Source: Parerythrobacter_A sp963838735 (GTDB lineage: Bacteria; Pseudomonadota; Alphaproteobacteria; Sphingomonadales; Sphingomonadaceae). Taken from it: DNA of 64,000 nt. The notes below the pieces were generated by a model. It made no database searches and was not told the DNA's origin. It worked only from the letters and a program-made list of their open reading frames with translations. Of the stretch, positions 1 through 8,324 are shown one piece after another; position 1 is the stretch's first letter, and each line of letters starts with the position of its first letter. Position numbers and translations under genes: made by a program. Where the stretch lies: the NCBI GenBank assembly GCA_963838735.1, contig CAWISG010000008.1:1-64000 (forward strand), in the 5' to 3' direction.

Positions 1-88
1 TGGTGCGGTCGAGAAGACTCGAACTTCCACGGGTTATTCACCCACAACGACCTCAACGTTGCGCGTCTACCAGTTCCGCCACGACCGC
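1..88 (-). tRNA. tRNA-Leu (anticodon GAG)
   Basis: Read on the minus strand this is a full cloverleaf. The 7-bp acceptor GCGGTCG pairs with CGACCGC and is followed by A and an encoded CCA (plus-strand tgg at 1-3). The anticodon stem CAACG/CGTTG encloses the loop TTGAGGT, giving anticodon GAG for leucine CUC/CUU codons. A long variable arm (TGGGTGAATAACCCG) marks it as class II, as expected for tRNA-Leu, and the T loop reads TTCGAGT. The gene ends exactly at the window edge with its CCA. Confidence 0.97.
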
Positions 89-211
89 ACTCTCAGCCTG
101 TTTACGGATGTAGGGAATTCGCCCTGCATCCATCCGGTAGGCGAGCGCGGTTAGCAAAGCGGATGTGCGGCGGCAAGCGTGGTGTTGTTGCGCGGTGCCA
201 TTGCCTCGTGG

Positions 212-1042
212 CTAGCGTTCCGCTTTCCAGCCGATATAGGCGACGCGGGCTGATTTGGGCACATTGGTCACCGCTTCGTTGATGGTCACGCTTTCGCCCG
301 GACCCAACGCATCGCGCGGCGGCACGACTTCCCAGCTATAGACCGGGCGCTCGCGCTGGTCGCGCATCACGATCAGCAGCGATGGCACCGGCACCGTCTC
401 GCGCCCGACATTGGTGATGGTGCCGCTGGCGCCGTAGAACTCGGTGCCGTTGGGCAGCGTGCGCCGTTCCTGCTTGGCCTTGGGGAAATCGAGCACCAGG
501 CTGGGCTGTTCCGGCCCCCAGACCGAGCGGCTGACCGGCACCCATTCGGGCAGGCCGTAATAGCTGACTGCCAGCACCGTTCCCAATGACAGCGCGGCGA
601 ACACGCCTGCCGCCGCCGTCCAGATCTTGAGCGGGTTGCGCCGTCCGCGAGACTGGAACGGTGGCTGCCGGTCGAATTGCGACACGCCGTCGAAGCCATC
701 GTCAGGCACGTCATTTTGCGCAGAAACGCGCGTGCTCTGTTCGAAGCGGTCGGGTGCGGGTTCGGGTGATGGCCGTAGCGAAGAAGGCGTTGCGGGTGGC
801 GGAGCGGCTTTGCCATGTATATCTTCGAAGCCGGGCTTCGCATCGGTTTCAGGCGCATACGCAGGTTCGCCGGCGGTTGCTGAAGCGTCGATCGTAGGCG
901 CGGTTTGTGTCAGCTCGAGCTCGGGCCCGTCCTGAAACCAGCTATGGCGGCATTTGGCACACCGCACCGTGCGCCCTTCCGGCCCCACGGCACTGTCGGG
1001 GACGACATAACGCGTCGAGCAGGCGGGGCAGGAGAGTATCAT
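212..1042 (-). CDS. Zinc-ribbon (MJ0042-type) single-span membrane protein
   Basis: Protein of 276 aa. The N-terminus carries a zinc ribbon of the MJ0042/zinc_ribbon_5 type, with CPAC at residues 5-8 and CAKC at 28-31. A long Pro/Ala/Asp-rich linker (about 40-130) is followed by one hydrophobic span at about 139-162. The C-terminal ~110 residues resemble the DUF3426-like extracytoplasmic domain often joined to such ribbons. It is divergent from ftsE, a neighbour it often has in sphingomonads. The family is recognisable but its function is unknown; a regulatory or envelope role would be a guess. Confidence 0.85.
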   Translation of the reverse strand: MILSCPACSTRYVVPDSAVGPEGRTVRCAKCRHSWFQDGPELELTQTAPTIDASATAGEPAYAPETDAKPGFEDIHGKAAPPPATPSSLRPSPEPAPDRFEQSTRVSAQNDVPDDGFDGVSQFDRQPPFQSRGRRNPLKIWTAAAGVFAALSLGTVLAVSYYGLPEWVPVSRSVWGPEQPSLVLDFPKAKQERRTLPNGTEFYGASGTITNVGRETVPVPSLLIVMRDQRERPVYSWEVVPPRDALGPGESVTINEAVTNVPKSARVAYIGWKAER

Positions 1043-1106
1043 GGTGCCGTGTCATCTATTACGTCCCTTTAGGCGGGGCAACCGGTGCGTTCTTGTTGGG
1101 TGCGCT

Positions 1107-1260
1107 CCGGACATCCGTCCTGCGCTTTCTTTTCTCGCTAACGCTCGATGCTGTGCCGTCCCGCTCCCCCTCCCGACCACCCATGGCAATATACTTTGTG
1201 GGTGGTCGGGAGGGGGCGTGGGACGGCACTGCACCGAGCGTCAGCGAGCAAACAAAGCTA
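1107..1260. repeat. Long hairpin repeat element in the ftsE upstream region
   Basis: Two arms of about 53 bases (1130-1183 and 1199-1252) are reverse complements with only a few mismatches and are separated by about 15 bases. The core CCCCCTCCCGACCACCCA at 1166-1183 is perfectly matched at 1199-1216. It is preceded by CCGGACATCCGTCCTGCGCTT-type sequence at 1107-1127. Both this block and the distal arm (1231-1252) recur at 8199-8246, so it is a dispersed repeat. It fills the gap between the zinc-ribbon gene and ftsE, and if transcribed would form a very stable stem. Confidence 0.85.
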
Positions 1261-1367
1261 CGCCCACCCCCGCTCTTTTGTCGTTGCGAAAGCGCGGCTA
1301 TAGCCCGCAGCGCAATGTCCTTTGCCCGCCAGCCCTTTTCCCACAGCATTCCGCCCCGGAGCGCGCG

Positions 1368-2129
1368 GTGAACAACGGTGCCGATGCAGTTGTCACGTTC
1401 GACAATGTCGGCCTGCGCTACGGCACGGATCGCGAGGTACTGGGCGATATCTCGTTCACGCTGTTCCCCGGCAGCTTCTATTTTCTCACCGGGGCCAGCG
1501 GCGCGGGCAAGACGTCCCTGCTGAAACTGCTCTACCTTGCGCAGCGGCCGTCGCGCGGGGTGATCCGCATGTTCGGGACCGATATCGTCACCCTGCCACG
1601 CAACAGCCTGCCGGGGCTGCGGCGGCGGATCGGGGTGGTGTTCCAGGATTTCCGGCTGGTGCCGCACTTGTCCGCGTTCGACAACGTGGCGCTGCCGCTG
1701 CGCGTATCGGGCGTGCGCGAGGCAGATGTGGCGAAGCCGGTACGCGACATGCTGGAATGGGTCGGCCTGACCCCGCGCAGCGATGCGAAACCCGCCACGC
1801 TGTCGGGCGGGGAGCAGCAGCGCGTCGCCATTGCGCGTGCGGTAATCGGGCGGCCCGATATCCTCGTGGCGGACGAGCCGACGGGAAATGTCGATCCCGA
1901 CATGGCGCTGAAATTGCTGCGGCTGTTCGAGGCGCTGAACCGGCTGGGCACGACGGTGGTGGTCGCGACCCACGACGTGCATCTGCTGAAGAAAGTGCCG
2001 GAATCGCTGATCATGCGGCTGGACGGCGGCCAGCTTTCGGACCCGACCGGCGTGCTGCGCTATCCGCCGCGTCCGGACCGCAATGCGCCTGCGCGCCCCG
2101 CCACGCTGCGCGAGGGGTTGGGCCTGTGA
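1368..2129 (+). CDS. ftsE: Cell division ATP-binding protein FtsE
   Basis: ABC-type ATPase partner of FtsX, which couples septal peptidoglycan hydrolysis to the divisome at the inner membrane. Starting at GTG 1368 it is 253 aa: Walker A GASGAGKTS at 42-50, signature LSGGEQQR near 146-152, Walker B ILVADEP at 165-171 and a switch His in VATHD. The open frame runs further upstream through the 1107-1260 repeat, but that part has no ABC-family sequence, so the GTG just before the conserved FDNVGLRYG is preferred. The stop overlaps the ftsX start (ctGTGA). Confidence 0.95.
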   Translation: MNNGADAVVTFDNVGLRYGTDREVLGDISFTLFPGSFYFLTGASGAGKTSLLKLLYLAQRPSRGVIRMFGTDIVTLPRNSLPGLRRRIGVVFQDFRLVPHLSAFDNVALPLRVSGVREADVAKPVRDMLEWVGLTPRSDAKPATLSGGEQQRVAIARAVIGRPDILVADEPTGNVDPDMALKLLRLFEALNRLGTTVVVATHDVHLLKKVPESLIMRLDGGQLSDPTGVLRYPPRPDRNAPARPATLREGLGL

Positions 2130-2155
2130 GCAAGGAGGCTGTGAGCAAGGAGGCT
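2126..2155 (+). repeat. 15-bp tandem duplication carrying a Shine-Dalgarno at the ftsX start
   Basis: GTGAGCAAGGAGGCT occurs twice back to back (2126-2140 and 2141-2155) and is followed by GTG at 2156. Each copy holds a perfect AAGGAGG and an in-frame GTG, so the peptide begins VSKEAVSKEAV. The AAGGAGG motifs lie only 2 bases before the following GTG, tighter than usual, while the first is 17 bases before the third GTG. Confidence 0.9.
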
Positions 2156-3157
2156 GTGACCGACACGGCTGCGGGCGGCACCGCCAAACTGCGCAAGCCG
2201 CCGACCGTCGGCGGTTCGATCAAGCGCGGATTGGCGCGGTTCGGCGGTAAGCAGGCGTCGCAGCTGGTGCCACAGGCGCGGCTGGGCGGGCCGATGCCGT
2301 GGGTCATCGCAATCATGGTCGCGCTGGTCGTCATCGCGGCAGCGGGCGGGCTCGCGATCAGCAATATCGCCGATGACGCGCGCGCCGAACTGGCGGGCGG
2401 GGCAACCGTGCAGGTGGTCGAGGCCAACGGACCGGCGCGCGAGGAACAGGCGGTTGCGGCGCAGGCAATGCTGGAAACCGACCCCGCCATCGCCGGGGTG
2501 CGCCGTGTGCCGGACGCGGAGCTGGACGCGCTGCTTGCCCCTTGGCTTGGCGTCGGCAGCGAAAGCGATGACGCTGGCGTCGGGGGCGGCGATAGGAGTT
2601 TCGGGGCCGTGCCGATCCCCGCGCTGCTCGATGTGCGGCTGACCGACGCGGCCAATGCCGATGTGCTGAACGACCTGCAGGCGCGGCTCGCGCAAGTTGC
2701 CCCGGCGGCGCGGATCGATGCGCAGGCAAGCTGGCTGGCACCGGTGTTCGATGCGCTGCAATCGCTGAAATATCTTGCCGGTGCGCTGGTGCTGCTGCTG
2801 GCGCTGACCAGCGTGGCGGCGGTCTGGCTGGCGGCGCGCAGCGCGCTGGGCAGCCATCGCAGCACGATCGAGGTCGTTCACATGCTGGGCGGCACCGACC
2901 AGCAGATCGCGCGCATTTTCGAACGTTCCATCGGCTTCGACGCGACGCTGGGCGGAGCGGTCGGGCTGACGCTGGGGTTGGCCGCGATGCTGTTGATCGG
3001 GGGCGAGTTTGCGGCGCTGAATTCGGGCATGATGGCGGGCGGGGCGCTGGGCTGGCTCGACTGGGTGGTAATCGCGATGGTGCCGCTGGCCGCGGTGGCG
3101 CTGGCAATGGTGACCGCGCGGCTGACGGTGCTGTTCGCCCTGGCCCGGATGCTGTGA
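2126..3157 (+). CDS. ftsX: Cell division protein FtsX
   Basis: Permease-like partner of FtsE, 343 aa if begun at GTG 2126. It has a basic cytoplasmic N-tail, a first membrane span at about 55-75 (PWVIAIMVALVVIAAAGG), an extracytoplasmic region, and three C-terminal spans beginning at YLAGALVLLLALTS, LGGAVGLTLGLAAM and LDWVVIAMVPLAAV. This is the FtsX topology. Start choice is ambiguous because a 15-bp duplication creates GTG codons at 2126, 2141 and 2156, all in frame. Overlap with ftsE implies translational coupling, and the stop overlaps the next gene. Confidence 0.93.
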   Translation: MSKEAVSKEAVTDTAAGGTAKLRKPPTVGGSIKRGLARFGGKQASQLVPQARLGGPMPWVIAIMVALVVIAAAGGLAISNIADDARAELAGGATVQVVEANGPAREEQAVAAQAMLETDPAIAGVRRVPDAELDALLAPWLGVGSESDDAGVGGGDRSFGAVPIPALLDVRLTDAANADVLNDLQARLAQVAPAARIDAQASWLAPVFDALQSLKYLAGALVLLLALTSVAAVWLAARSALGSHRSTIEVVHMLGGTDQQIARIFERSIGFDATLGGAVGLTLGLAAMLLIGGEFAALNSGMMAGGALGWLDWVVIAMVPLAAVALAMVTARLTVLFALARML

Positions 3158-3684
3158 TGCGCCGTCTGTTGGCCGCCTTTCTGATCGTGTGGTTTGCCGG
3201 GTTTGCCTGGTTCACCATCGCCCTGCCGCAGCCGCTGGAACGCGCCACCGGGGGTGCCGCCATCGTGCCGACCGGTGCGGCGGGCCGGATTGCGCGTGGC
3301 GTCGAATTGCTGGAGGATGGCGCGGTCGATGCGGTGCTGGTTACCGGCGTCGCCAACGAGGTAAGCATGGCCGATTTTGCGCGCGAGTTCGACGTGCCCG
3401 ACCGGCTGATGGAATGCTGCGTCACGCTTGGCTACGGGGCGCAGGATACGCGCGGCAATGCGGCCGAAACGGCGGCCTGGGTTGCCAATCGCCGCGTTGC
3501 ATCCGTTCGGTTGGTAACGACCGACTGGCACATGCGGCGCGCGCGTAACGAGCTGTCGCAGGCGCTGCCGCCCGGTGTCGCGATAACCAGCGATGCGGTG
3601 GCGTCGGAGCCATCGTTCCGCATCCTGTTCGTGGAATATCACAAGCTGCTGGCAAGCTGGGTGGTCGGCCTGCTACCGGTATAG
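3157..3684 (+). CDS. YdcF/SanA/ElyC-family (DUF218) protein
   Basis: About 175 aa. An N-terminal hydrophobic anchor (about 3-25) is followed by a DUF218-type fold: a GAAIVPTGAAGRIARGVELL start, a VDAVLVTGV strand, and the conserved ..TRGNAAETAAWV..VRLVTTDWHMRRA segment, where the family keeps a TxxxxNAxE signature. In other bacteria the family is tied to envelope or vancomycin-barrier phenotypes, but the biochemical role is not settled. The ATG at 3157 overlaps the ftsX stop (TGATG); an in-frame GTG lies one codon before. Probably co-transcribed with ftsEX and plsC. Confidence 0.85.
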   Translation: MRRLLAAFLIVWFAGFAWFTIALPQPLERATGGAAIVPTGAAGRIARGVELLEDGAVDAVLVTGVANEVSMADFAREFDVPDRLMECCVTLGYGAQDTRGNAAETAAWVANRRVASVRLVTTDWHMRRARNELSQALPPGVAITSDAVASEPSFRILFVEYHKLLASWVVGLLPV

Positions 3685-3693
3685 GCGGTCGTC

Positions 3694-4392
3694 ATGCTGC
3701 TACTTCGCAACTTTGCCTTCTATACAATGTTCTACAGCGGCAGCATCGTCGTGACGCTGGCGGCCTTGCTGTGCCTGCCGGTCAGCCGCCGCGCCTTGCG
3801 CCGGTGCGTGCGGTGGTGGGCGCGCTATCACCGGTGCTGCGTCGAAAACCTGCTCGGCATCGCGATAGAACAGCACGGCGAACCGCAGCCCGGATCCGCG
3901 CTGTATGTCATCAAGCACGAGAGCTTCTTCGAAGCGATCGATGCACCCGCGCTGTTTGCGCATCCGGCGGTGTTTGCGAAGAACACGTTGTTCTGGATAC
4001 CGGGCTGGGGCTTTGCCGCGCGGCGTTACGGGCTGGTGCCGGTCCAGCGCGACCAGGGCGCACGCACGCTGCGGATGATGGTGAAGGAAGCGCGCGACCT
4101 GTCGGCGCGGGGCCGGGAACTGGTGCTGTTCCCCGAAGGCACACGCACCCCGCATGGCGTGAATGCGCCGTTGGGGGCAGGATTTGCGGGGCTGTACAAG
4201 CTGATCGGCCTGCCTGTGGTGCCCGTCGCGGTGAACAGCGGGCCATTGTATCATCGCCTGCTGAAACGGCGCGGCACGATTACCTATCGCTTCGGCAAGA
4301 CCATTCCGCCCGGCCTCGACCGGCGCGACGTGGAAGCGCAGGTGCGCGATGCGATCAATGCGCTGAATGCGGGGCGGGGGACGAGCGCCTAG
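3694..4392 (+). CDS. plsC: 1-acyl-sn-glycerol-3-phosphate acyltransferase (PlsC family)
   Basis: 232 aa, the usual length for the PlsC/AGPAT family, which acylates lysophosphatidic acid to phosphatidic acid at the inner membrane. It has an N-terminal hydrophobic segment (about 8-30), a block I KHESFFE with His75, the block II region around RYGLVPVQRD, block III FPEGTRTP, and a VPVAVNSG block IV. Block I reads H-x4-E (His75/Glu80) instead of the textbook H-x4-D. The gene is 9 bases after the YdcF gene and its 3' end overlaps convergent tyrA by 4 bases. Confidence 0.88.
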   Translation: MLLLRNFAFYTMFYSGSIVVTLAALLCLPVSRRALRRCVRWWARYHRCCVENLLGIAIEQHGEPQPGSALYVIKHESFFEAIDAPALFAHPAVFAKNTLFWIPGWGFAARRYGLVPVQRDQGARTLRMMVKEARDLSARGRELVLFPEGTRTPHGVNAPLGAGFAGLYKLIGLPVVPVAVNSGPLYHRLLKRRGTITYRFGKTIPPGLDRRDVEAQVRDAINALNAGRGTSA

Positions 4393-5279
4393 CTGGCGGG
4401 CAAATCTTCGCTTCGTCCAGTGTTGCCCTGTTCAACGATACCGCGCCGGATTGCGCCGGTGCGGCTGAACAGGTCGAACAGCATCTCACCGTCGCCGTCG
4501 CGGATGGCGCGCTGCAGCGCGGTCAGGTCCTCGGTAAAGCGGCCCAGCACGTCCAGCACCGCCCCGCGATTGGCCAGGAAGATGTCGCGCCACATGGTCG
4601 GATCGGATGCCGCGATGCGCGTGAAATCGCGAAAGCCGCCCGCGCTGTACTTGATGACTTCGCCCTGCGTCACCTGTTCCAGATCGGACGCGGTGCCGAC
4701 GATGGTATAGGCGATCAGGTGCGGAATATGGCTGGTGACAGCCAGCACCGTATCGTGATGCGCGGCGTCCATCGTCTCGACCCGCGCGCCGACCGCTTCC
4801 CATAGCGCGGCGATGGTTTCGATGGCGTCGGGCGGCGTATCGGCATCGGGGGTCAGGATGCACCAGCGGCCGGCGAACAAGGCGGCAAAGGCGGCGTCCG
4901 GTCCGCTATACTCGGTGCCAGCGACCGGGTGGGCGGGCACGCGCGCGTGGTCGGGCAGGGCCTCGGCCAGCGCGGCGATCACCGACTGCTTGGACGATCC
5001 GACATCGCTGACGATGCAGGCCGCGGGCAGGCAGGCGGCAAGCTGCTGCGCCACAGCCGCCATTGCGCCAACCGGCACGCACAGCACGCAGATATCGGCC
5101 TCGGCAACGCTGGCTTCAAGCGTATCGACCACGCTGTCCGCCAGCTCCAGTTCGGCGGCGCGGCGGCGCACGGCGGGGTCGGCGTCGTAGCCGGTGGTGG
5201 CGAAGCCCTCGCGCCCGGCCAGTGCCAGCCCCAGCGATCCGCCCAGCAGCCCCAGTCCGATAATCGCCACGCGCTGCAT
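4389..5279 (-). CDS. tyrA: Prephenate/arogenate (cyclohexadienyl) dehydrogenase
   Basis: 296 aa. It catalyses the NAD(P)-dependent oxidative decarboxylation in tyrosine synthesis. The N-terminus has a classic Rossmann fingerprint (VAIIGLGLLGGSLG, residues 4-17), followed by VLCVPVGA and VSDVGSSKQ, with the family HPVAGTE motif in AHPVAGTEYSG and a helical C-terminal half (SHIPHLIAY). No ACT or chorismate-mutase domain is attached. Its ATG directly abuts the hisC stop (TAAATG), so the two form one transcription unit, a common alphaproteobacterial arrangement. Confidence 0.94.
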   Translation of the reverse strand: MQRVAIIGLGLLGGSLGLALAGREGFATTGYDADPAVRRRAAELELADSVVDTLEASVAEADICVLCVPVGAMAAVAQQLAACLPAACIVSDVGSSKQSVIAALAEALPDHARVPAHPVAGTEYSGPDAAFAALFAGRWCILTPDADTPPDAIETIAALWEAVGARVETMDAAHHDTVLAVTSHIPHLIAYTIVGTASDLEQVTQGEVIKYSAGGFRDFTRIAASDPTMWRDIFLANRGAVLDVLGRFTEDLTALQRAIRDGDGEMLFDLFSRTGAIRRGIVEQGNTGRSEDLPAS

Positions 5280-6392
5280 TTATGCTGCGCCCTCGGCAGC
5301 GGCGGCGATCAGCGCTGCAATCCCGGCCATCTGTTCCGCCGTGCCGATGGTGATCCGCAGCGCGTGGGGCAGGCCCTGTCCGGGCAAATGGCGCACCGCA
5401 TATCCGCCCTTGGCCAGCACGCCTAACGCCGCCTCCGCCGTCAATGCACCTTCGAACAGCACGAGCACGAAATTGGCCTTGCTTGGTACGGTGCGAATGC
5501 CGTGATTGCCCAGCGCGGCCAGCGCTTCGCAGAACGCGGTTCGCTCGCGGGCATTGGCAATGCGCGATGTTTCGACGAAAGCACGGTCGGCGACAGCGGC
5601 GGTCGCGGCCGCCTGTCCGTGCGCGGTCACGTTGAACGGCCCGCGAATACGGTTCAGCGCGGCGATCAGCGGTGGCGCGCCGGTGGCCCATCCGATGCGT
5701 TCGCCCGCCAGCCCGTGGATCTTGGAAAAGGTGCGCGTCACCAGCACGTTCGCTGCCGTTTGCGCCAGCGCCATGCCGCCATCGTCATCCGCCGTATCGA
5801 GATATTCGGCATAGGCATGGTCCAGCACCAGCAACACATCGCCGCGCCCTTTGTCCTTCAGGCCGCCATGCAACCGCGCCAGCTCGCCGCGCGGCAGGAA
5901 GGTGCCCGTCGGATTGTTTGGATTGGCCAAAAACACCACGCGCGTCCGGGGCGTCACCGCCGCAAGCAAGGTATCGACATCGGCGCCGTACGCCGCGTCC
6001 GCCGCCTCCACCGGCGTTGCCCCGCACCGCCGCGCCGCGATTTCATAGAGCGAGAAGCTGTACCGCGGGTAAAGCACTTCGTCGCCGGGTCCGGCGTATG
6101 CCTGCGCGGCGAGACCCAGCAGATCGCCTGACCCGGCAGCGCACACGATCCGGTCCGCATCGAGGCCGTGCCGAGCGGCGATAGCAGTGCGCAAGGCGAG
6201 CGCATCGGGGTCCGGATACAATTCCGGCTGCGTCGGCTCGGCCAGCGCTGCGCGCGCTGCATCGCCGGTGCCGTGCGGGTTCTCGTTCGCGCTTAGCTTC
6301 ACCAGTGCGCGCCCGTCTGCGCCGGTCGCACGGCCAGGAACATAGGCGTGGATCGCGTCGATCCAGGGCTTTGGAACGGGGGAGGATGTCAT
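5280..6392 (-). CDS. hisC: Histidinol-phosphate aminotransferase
   Basis: Class I/II PLP aminotransferase of 370 aa. It acts in histidine synthesis and, in such clusters, often also on aromatic amino acids, which fits its pairing with tyrA. Landmarks are KLSANENPHG near the N-terminus, YPD, VFLANPNNPTGT, the PLP lysine Lys224 in TFSKIHGLAGERIGW, and a C-terminal LRITIGT. The open frame extends far upstream opposite metX, but family homology begins at the ATG at 6392, so that start is used. Divergent from metX. Confidence 0.94.
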   Translation of the reverse strand: MTSSPVPKPWIDAIHAYVPGRATGADGRALVKLSANENPHGTGDAARAALAEPTQPELYPDPDALALRTAIAARHGLDADRIVCAAGSGDLLGLAAQAYAGPGDEVLYPRYSFSLYEIAARRCGATPVEAADAAYGADVDTLLAAVTPRTRVVFLANPNNPTGTFLPRGELARLHGGLKDKGRGDVLLVLDHAYAEYLDTADDDGGMALAQTAANVLVTRTFSKIHGLAGERIGWATGAPPLIAALNRIRGPFNVTAHGQAAATAAVADRAFVETSRIANARERTAFCEALAALGNHGIRTVPSKANFVLVLFEGALTAEAALGVLAKGGYAVRHLPGQGLPHALRITIGTAEQMAGIAALIAAAAEGAA

Positions 6393-6473
6393 GTGGCGCT
6401 GCCTATCGCTTCGCTGCCGCCTTGTCGAAGCCCCACTTGTCGAAAGCGCGCTTTTGCTTTTTACGCTAGCCGC

Positions 6474-7580
6474 GTGCCGACCCAACCCAACTTCACACTG
6501 CCGGAACCCCTGCCGCTCGACGGCGGGCAAGTGCTGGACGACGCCGTCATCGCGTACCAGACCTATGGCACGCTGAACGCGGCGCGCAGCAACGCCATCC
6601 TGATCTGTCACGCGCTGACGGGCGACCAGCATGTCGCCAGCACGCATCCGGTGACCGGCAGGCCGGGCTGGTGGGCGAACATGGTCGGCCCGGGACTGCC
6701 CATCGATACGGACCGCTATCACGTCATCTGCGCCAATGTCATCGGCAGCTGCATGGGCTCGACCGGTCCGGCCAGCAGCGCACCGGACGGCAAGCCCTAT
6801 GCCATGCGGTTCCCCGTCATCACCGTGCGCGACATGGTGCGTGCATCCGTGGCACTGCTCGACGGGTTGGGCATCGAGACGCTGCACGCGGTGGTGGGCG
6901 GATCGATGGGCGGGATGCAGGCGCTCAGCCTTGCGGCCAACTTCCCGGATCGCGCGCGGCGCGTTCTTGCTATCGCCACCACCGCGCGGCATTCGGCGCA
7001 GAATATCGCCTTTCACGAGCTGGGGCGGCAGGCGATTATGGCCGATCCGAACTGGCGCGAGGGTGCGTATTACGACGCCGATGAAGCGCCCTCCGCCGGT
7101 CCGCCTCACGCAGGATTGGCCGTGGCGCGGATGGCGGCGCATATCACCTATCTTTCCGAAGAGGGGCTGACCGCCAAGTTCGGGCGACGCTTGCAGGACA
7201 GAAAATCCAAGGGCTTCGGCTTCGATGCCGATTTCCAGGTGGAAAGCTATCTGCGCTATCAGGGCAGCGGCTTCACCCGCCGGTTCGATGCCAACAGCTA
7301 TCTCTACATCACGAGAGCGATGGATTATTTCGACCTGGCGGAGGAACATGGTGGCCCGCTCGCCGGTGCTCTCGCGGGCAGCGCAGCGCGGTTCTGTGTG
7401 GTCAGTTTCGACAGCGACTGGCTCTACCCCACCGCCGAGAGCCGCCACCTGGTTCATGCGCTGAACGCGGGCGGCGCGCCGGTCAGCTTCGTGGAACTTT
7501 CAGCGCCCAACGGTCACGACAGCTTCCTCTTGCCGAATCCCGCGCTTGACCGGGTGGTGGCAGGGTTCCTCGATGGCTGA
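6474..7580 (+). CDS. metX: Homoserine O-acetyltransferase
   Basis: Alpha/beta-hydrolase of 368 aa that acylates homoserine, the first committed step of methionine synthesis. The nucleophile Ser144 sits in VVGGSMGG, and the C-terminal catalytic His348 is in NGHDSF with an Asp in SFDSDWLYP; the oxyanion-side CHALTGDQHV segment is also present. The GTG at 6474 is chosen because it is immediately followed by the conserved N-terminus (QPNFTLPEPLPLDGG). An upstream in-frame stretch to 6348 overlaps hisC and shows no homology. The stop overlaps the metW start (ATGGCTGA). Confidence 0.94.
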   Translation: MPTQPNFTLPEPLPLDGGQVLDDAVIAYQTYGTLNAARSNAILICHALTGDQHVASTHPVTGRPGWWANMVGPGLPIDTDRYHVICANVIGSCMGSTGPASSAPDGKPYAMRFPVITVRDMVRASVALLDGLGIETLHAVVGGSMGGMQALSLAANFPDRARRVLAIATTARHSAQNIAFHELGRQAIMADPNWREGAYYDADEAPSAGPPHAGLAVARMAAHITYLSEEGLTAKFGRRLQDRKSKGFGFDADFQVESYLRYQGSGFTRRFDANSYLYITRAMDYFDLAEEHGGPLAGALAGSAARFCVVSFDSDWLYPTAESRHLVHALNAGGAPVSFVELSAPNGHDSFLLPNPALDRVVAGFLDG

Positions 7581-8175
7581 GCAGCGGCCCCCTCTTCGGC
7601 CCGATCTTGCCGTCATTGCCGAAGCCGTGCCGCAGGGCGCGCGGGTGCTGGACGTGGGCTGCGGCGATGGTGCGCTGATGGCGGTGCTGCGCGATACGCG
7701 CGGCGTCGATGCGCGCGGGATCGAGATCGACGGCGCGTGCGTGGAACGCTGCGTGGCGCAGGGGTTGAGCGTCGTGCAGGGCGATGCCGACCGCGATCTG
7801 GGCGTCTATCCCGATGGCGCGTTCGACATCGCGATCCTTTCCCAGACGCTGCAAACCGCCGCGCGGCCCGACGCGATGCTGCGCGAATTGCTGAGGGTCG
7901 GACGCAGCGCCTTTGTCAGCTTCCCGAATTTCGGTCACTGGCGGATGCGCCGCGATTTGCTGGTTAAGGGGCGGATGCCGGTAACGCGGCATTTGCCCGT
8001 CAGTTGGTACGAGACGCAGAATATCCACCATATGACCATCGCCGATTTCCGCTCTCTGGTGGCGGGGCTGGGAATGCGCGAGGTCGCAAGCTGGTTCTTC
8101 GCCTCGGACCGCGCCTTGCGGGGTGCGGGGATGAACTGGCGGGCGGAAAACGCGGTGTTCCGGCTGGAGATGTGA
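7573..8175 (+). CDS. metW: Methionine biosynthesis protein MetW
   Basis: 200 aa methyltransferase-fold protein. Motif I VLDVGCGDGALM lies near residues 25-36, followed by the MetW-typical VVQGDADRDL, FDIAILSQTLQ and FVSFPNFGHWRMR blocks. MetW is the usual partner of MetX in Proteobacteria and stimulates the acyltransferase. The start overlaps metX by 8 bases, which implies translational coupling. The preceding in-frame ATG (7546) lies inside metX and is less likely. Confidence 0.93.
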   Translation: MAEQRPPLRPDLAVIAEAVPQGARVLDVGCGDGALMAVLRDTRGVDARGIEIDGACVERCVAQGLSVVQGDADRDLGVYPDGAFDIAILSQTLQTAARPDAMLRELLRVGRSAFVSFPNFGHWRMRRDLLVKGRMPVTRHLPVSWYETQNIHHMTIADFRSLVAGLGMREVASWFFASDRALRGAGMNWRAENAVFRLEM

Positions 8176-8198
8176 GGGGCGTTTTTTGTCAATACGCA

Positions 8199-8250
8199 CC
8201 GGACATCCGTCCTGCGCTTGCACAGCACCGAGCGTTAGCGAGCAAATAAA
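8199..8250. repeat. Shortened copy of the 1107-1260 repeat
   Basis: Bases 8199-8219 match 1107-1127 exactly (21 bases, centred on GGACATCCGTCC), and 8225-8246 match 1231-1252 with one difference (GCACCGAGCGTTAGCGAGCA). The roughly 100 bases that form the left arm and loop of the first copy are missing, so this copy looks like an internal deletion. It lies just after the metW stop and a T-rich tract. Confidence 0.8.
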
Positions 8251-8324
8251 AACGCTACACCCCTCCATCCGCTGGCGAACCCGGACCTATCGCCGTTGGG
8301 AAACACATAATATTCGCGCGGTCG

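Noticed and set aside
6393..6473. SAM-type riboswitch upstream of metX
   Set aside because: The gap is only 81 bases, and no SAM-II pseudoknot pattern was recognised; it contains two CTTGTCGAA motifs instead.
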